Positions 62,442-64,000 of a DNA stretch of 64,000 bases are shown piece after piece. How positions within the stretch are numbered: the stretch's first letter is position 1; every line of letters starts with the position of its first letter. The stretch spans positions 1-64,000 of the forward strand of contig JAYNZW010000002.1 of NCBI GenBank assembly GCA_038103905.1. Direction: 5' to 3'. Both the position numbers and the translations under genes were made by a program. The notes below the pieces were generated by a model, which made no database searches, had not been told where the DNA came from, and was given only the letters and a program-made list of their open reading frames with translations. Source of the stretch: CABYIR01 sp038103905 (GTDB taxonomy: Bacteria; Pseudomonadota; Alphaproteobacteria; Pelagibacterales; AG-422-B15).

Positions 62442-62728
62442 TGCAAGATGATGAGCAAAGACTTAATCAGTTAAATCAAAAAATAGAAGCCGCAAAATCA
62501 AGAAATAAAGATAATAGTCAACCTGATGTTCAGCCTTCACAGTTGGGAAAAGTAATGAAATTAACGGTAGAAATTGTCGCAGCTGTGGGAATAGGGGTCG
62601 GGATCGGAATACTATTAGATAATTTTTTTGATACACGCCCTTTATTTATAATAATCTTCTTCCTTCTAGGCGGTTGCGCTGGAATTTTAAATGTTTTTAG
62701 GGTTGCAAAATCAATGCAAAATCACTAA
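62441..62728 (+). CDS. atpI: ATP synthase assembly protein AtpI
   Basis: A 95-residue AtpI/AtpZ-type protein. After a charged, helical N-terminus (about 50 residues) two transmembrane segments are visible, with IVAAVGIGVGIGILLDNFFDTRPLF and a following helix. It assists c-ring assembly in the F0 sector. Its ATG shares one base with the smc stop, so it may partly depend on the smc transcript. atpB follows in the standard order. Confidence 0.9.
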   Translation: MQDDEQRLNQLNQKIEAAKSRNKDNSQPDVQPSQLGKVMKLTVEIVAAVGIGVGIGILLDNFFDTRPLFIIIFFLLGGCAGILNVFRVAKSMQNH

Positions 62729-62738
62729 AAATTACGCG

Positions 62739-63488
62739 ATGGCGTCAGCAAAAGAACCAAATTTAATAGATCCAATCCACCAGTTTGCTATTACTAAATT
62801 AGCAGATATCAAAATTGGAAATGTAGATATTTCTTTCACAAATTCATCACAGTTTATGGTTATTACAACCATCGCAATAATGGTCTTATTTATGCTAGGA
62901 CTCTCAAAAAGATCAATCGTTCCTAATAGATTTCAGATGATTTGTGAACTATCATATAATTTTATAGCAAACTTACTCCGTGCAAATGTAGGTGATCAAG
63001 GAAGAAGTTATTTCCCATTTATCTTTTCACTATTTATGTTCGTTTTCTTCTGTAACTTAATTGGACTTATCCCATATACTTTCACTGTTACAAGCCATAT
63101 CATTGTTACTTTTGCTTTCGCAGGTTTAATTTTTATTGGGGTTACTCTTATTGGCTTTATTAAAAATGGCTTTGGATATTTAAGGATGTTTTATCCTTCT
63201 GGAGTTCCAGTATATATGGCTCCGATTATAATACCAATTGAAGTTATTTCATATCTTACAAAACCAGTAAGTCTATCCGTACGATTAATGGCAAATATGC
63301 TTGCAGGTCATAGTATAATCAAAATTTTTGCTGGGTTTATTGTTATGATGGGTTTTTTCGGAATTATACCTCTTGCAGGTCTTGTAGCTATTTACGCATT
63401 AGAAGTTTTTATTGCATTTTTACAAGCATATATTTTTACAATTTTAACATGTATTTATCTTAATGATGCATTGCATCCGCATCATTAA
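62739..63488 (+). CDS. atpB: ATP synthase F0 subunit a
   Basis: Proton-channel subunit that works against the c-ring. The ATG at 62739 begins the family-typical N-terminus with NLIDPIHQFAI (249 aa); an ATG at 62691 inside atpI is an alternative frame opening. The functional arginine lies in SVRLMANMLAGHSIIKI near the C-terminal third. The terminal YIFTILTCIYLNDALHPHH is also typical. atpE follows after 36 bases with a strong Shine-Dalgarno. Confidence 0.96.
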   Translation: MASAKEPNLIDPIHQFAITKLADIKIGNVDISFTNSSQFMVITTIAIMVLFMLGLSKRSIVPNRFQMICELSYNFIANLLRANVGDQGRSYFPFIFSLFMFVFFCNLIGLIPYTFTVTSHIIVTFAFAGLIFIGVTLIGFIKNGFGYLRMFYPSGVPVYMAPIIIPIEVISYLTKPVSLSVRLMANMLAGHSIIKIFAGFIVMMGFFGIIPLAGLVAIYALEVFIAFLQAYIFTILTCIYLNDALHPHH

Positions 63489-63524
63489 TTTGAATTATAA
63501 GAATAACAAACGAAAGGAATAAAA

Positions 63525-63749
63525 ATGGAAGTAGAAGCAGCAAAATTAATCGGTGCAGGACTAGCGACTATTGGTGTAGCTGGGCCTGGTGTAGGTTTGG
63601 GAACTGTATTTGGAGCATATATTTCAGGAATATTTAGAAACCCTTCAGTACAACAACAAGCTTTTGGTCAAGTTCTTTTGGGATTTGCTTTAGTTGAAGC
63701 TATTGCACTTTTTGCGCTAGTGATCGCATTCTTAATTCTCTTTGGATAA
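63525..63749 (+). CDS. atpE: ATP synthase F0 subunit c
   Basis: A 74-residue hairpin of two helices that forms the rotor ring. The Gly-rich helix 1 contains GVAGPGVGLGTVFGAY and the loop is FRNPSVQQQ. The ion-binding carboxylate is the Glu in FALVEAIALFALV. The residue after it is Ala rather than the Ser/Thr seen in Na+-binding rings, so it should be proton-coupled. A good Shine-Dalgarno (GAAAGGA) precedes the ATG, in line with the high c-subunit copy number. Confidence 0.97.
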   Translation: MEVEAAKLIGAGLATIGVAGPGVGLGTVFGAYISGIFRNPSVQQQAFGQVLLGFALVEAIALFALVIAFLILFG

Positions 63750-63768
63750 TTAAGATTAAATTTCAGCA

Positions 63769-64000
63769 ATGGCTTTTCTTAAAAAATTATTTTTTCTCAT
63801 CTCCTTTCTTCTGTGGCCCCAATTTGGATTCACAGAAGGAGATGGTCTTCCTCAGATGGATATTACAACTTTTCCATCTCAAGTATTTTGGCTCATTATA
63901 ACTTTTGGGATCCTCTACTTATTTATGTGGAGAACTGCTATTCCAAAACTAAGAAATACAATTGAAGAAAGACAAGACAAAATACTCATTGACATTAATG
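63769..64000 (+). CDS. atpF': ATP synthase F0 subunit b' (partial, runs off the right edge)
   Basis: Translation from the ATG at 63769 gives 77 residues to the window edge. A signal/leader segment (FLKKLFFLISFLLW) comes first, followed by GLPQMDITTFPSQVFWLIITFGILYLFMW, the membrane helix of the b' subunit. The start of the stalk helix, with AIPKLRNTIEERQDKI, closes the visible part. A b' followed by b is usual for alphaproteobacteria. The rest of the operon lies outside the window. Confidence 0.92.
   Translation, partial: MAFLKKLFFLISFLLWPQFGFTEGDGLPQMDITTFPSQVFWLIITFGILYLFMWRTAIPKLRNTIEERQDKILIDIN

Overview
The window is gene-dense, AT-rich (roughly 30% G+C by eye) chromosomal DNA from an alphaproteobacterium. 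Supporting markers are a CcrM-type GANTC adenine methyltransferase, the gene order mutY / DciA-like DUF721 / DsbA-like / smc, the order lgt / MidA-like / pgeF, the order uvrB ... SDR / folB / uvrC / pgsA next to ilvE-marR-ompR-envZ, a three-gene bc1 complex operon (Rieske, cytochrome b, cytochrome c1), an ETF-ubiquinone oxidoreductase, and an ATP synthase F0 operon that includes a b' subunit. Very short spacers, many overlapping starts and stops, convergent genes whose stop codons touch, and a compact Smc point to a streamlined genome of the free-living marine type (SAR11/HIMB59-like). The exact lineage is an inference. I see no insertion sequence, phage, CRISPR array or plasmid gene.

Layout. 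1-1.73 kb: ftsZ (running off the left edge) directly behind mraZ, with a four-fold TGGG operator upstream. 1.84-2.18 kb: RNase P RNA. 2.2-8 kb: an amidase and a DMT transporter, then the outer-membrane lipid genes mlaA-mlaC, then a three-gene minus-strand metabolic cassette (methyltransferase, TauD-like dioxygenase, alpha/beta hydrolase) followed by a tRNA with a CAU anticodon. 8.2-12.5 kb: rpoD-dnaG-yqeY. 12.7-17 kb: carAB. 17-19 kb: an Lrp regulator, a 2OG oxygenase and an ELM1-family protein. 19-28.8 kb: trxB, an aspartate aminotransferase, and uvrB through pgsA, closing with ilvE. 28.9-32.1 kb: MarR / response regulator / histidine kinase / FkbM methyltransferase. 32.1-35.7 kb: proC, a tiny ORF, lgt, midA-like, pgeF. 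35.7-40.9 kb: prs-rplY-pth-ychF, then a purine phosphoribosyltransferase and a purine permease. 41-43.5 kb: petABC. 43.6-50.7 kb: trmL, hemF, greA, cca, NUDIX, DUF1285, GNAT, MaoC, a phosphodiesterase-like protein, crcB, an AhpD-like protein and tRNA-Gln. 50.8-59.1 kb: ispE, a TPR protein, ETF-QO, uracil-DNA glycosylase, rnhB, ccrM, mutY, DUF721. 59.2-62.4 kb: DsbA-like and smc. 62.4-64 kb: the F0 operon (atpI, atpB, atpE, start of the b' subunit).

Most genes are housekeeping: cell division, transcription, replication priming, DNA repair, aerobic respiration, and pyrimidine, purine and amino-acid metabolism. The most unusual observations are: (1) pgsA carries an in-frame TGA exactly at the conserved glycine of the CDP-alcohol phosphotransferase motif although TGA works as a stop in neighbouring genes; (2) Smc is only 864 residues, with two arms of about equal length and no recognisable hinge; (3) mraZ sits directly upstream of ftsZ, with four TGGG boxes at an exact 10-bp period; (4) three GANTC sites lie within 39 bp just upstream of ccrM; (5) the DnaG zinc ribbon has lost most of its metal ligands; (6) a 52-codon ORF between proC and lgt is a possible minimal UbiK-like protein.
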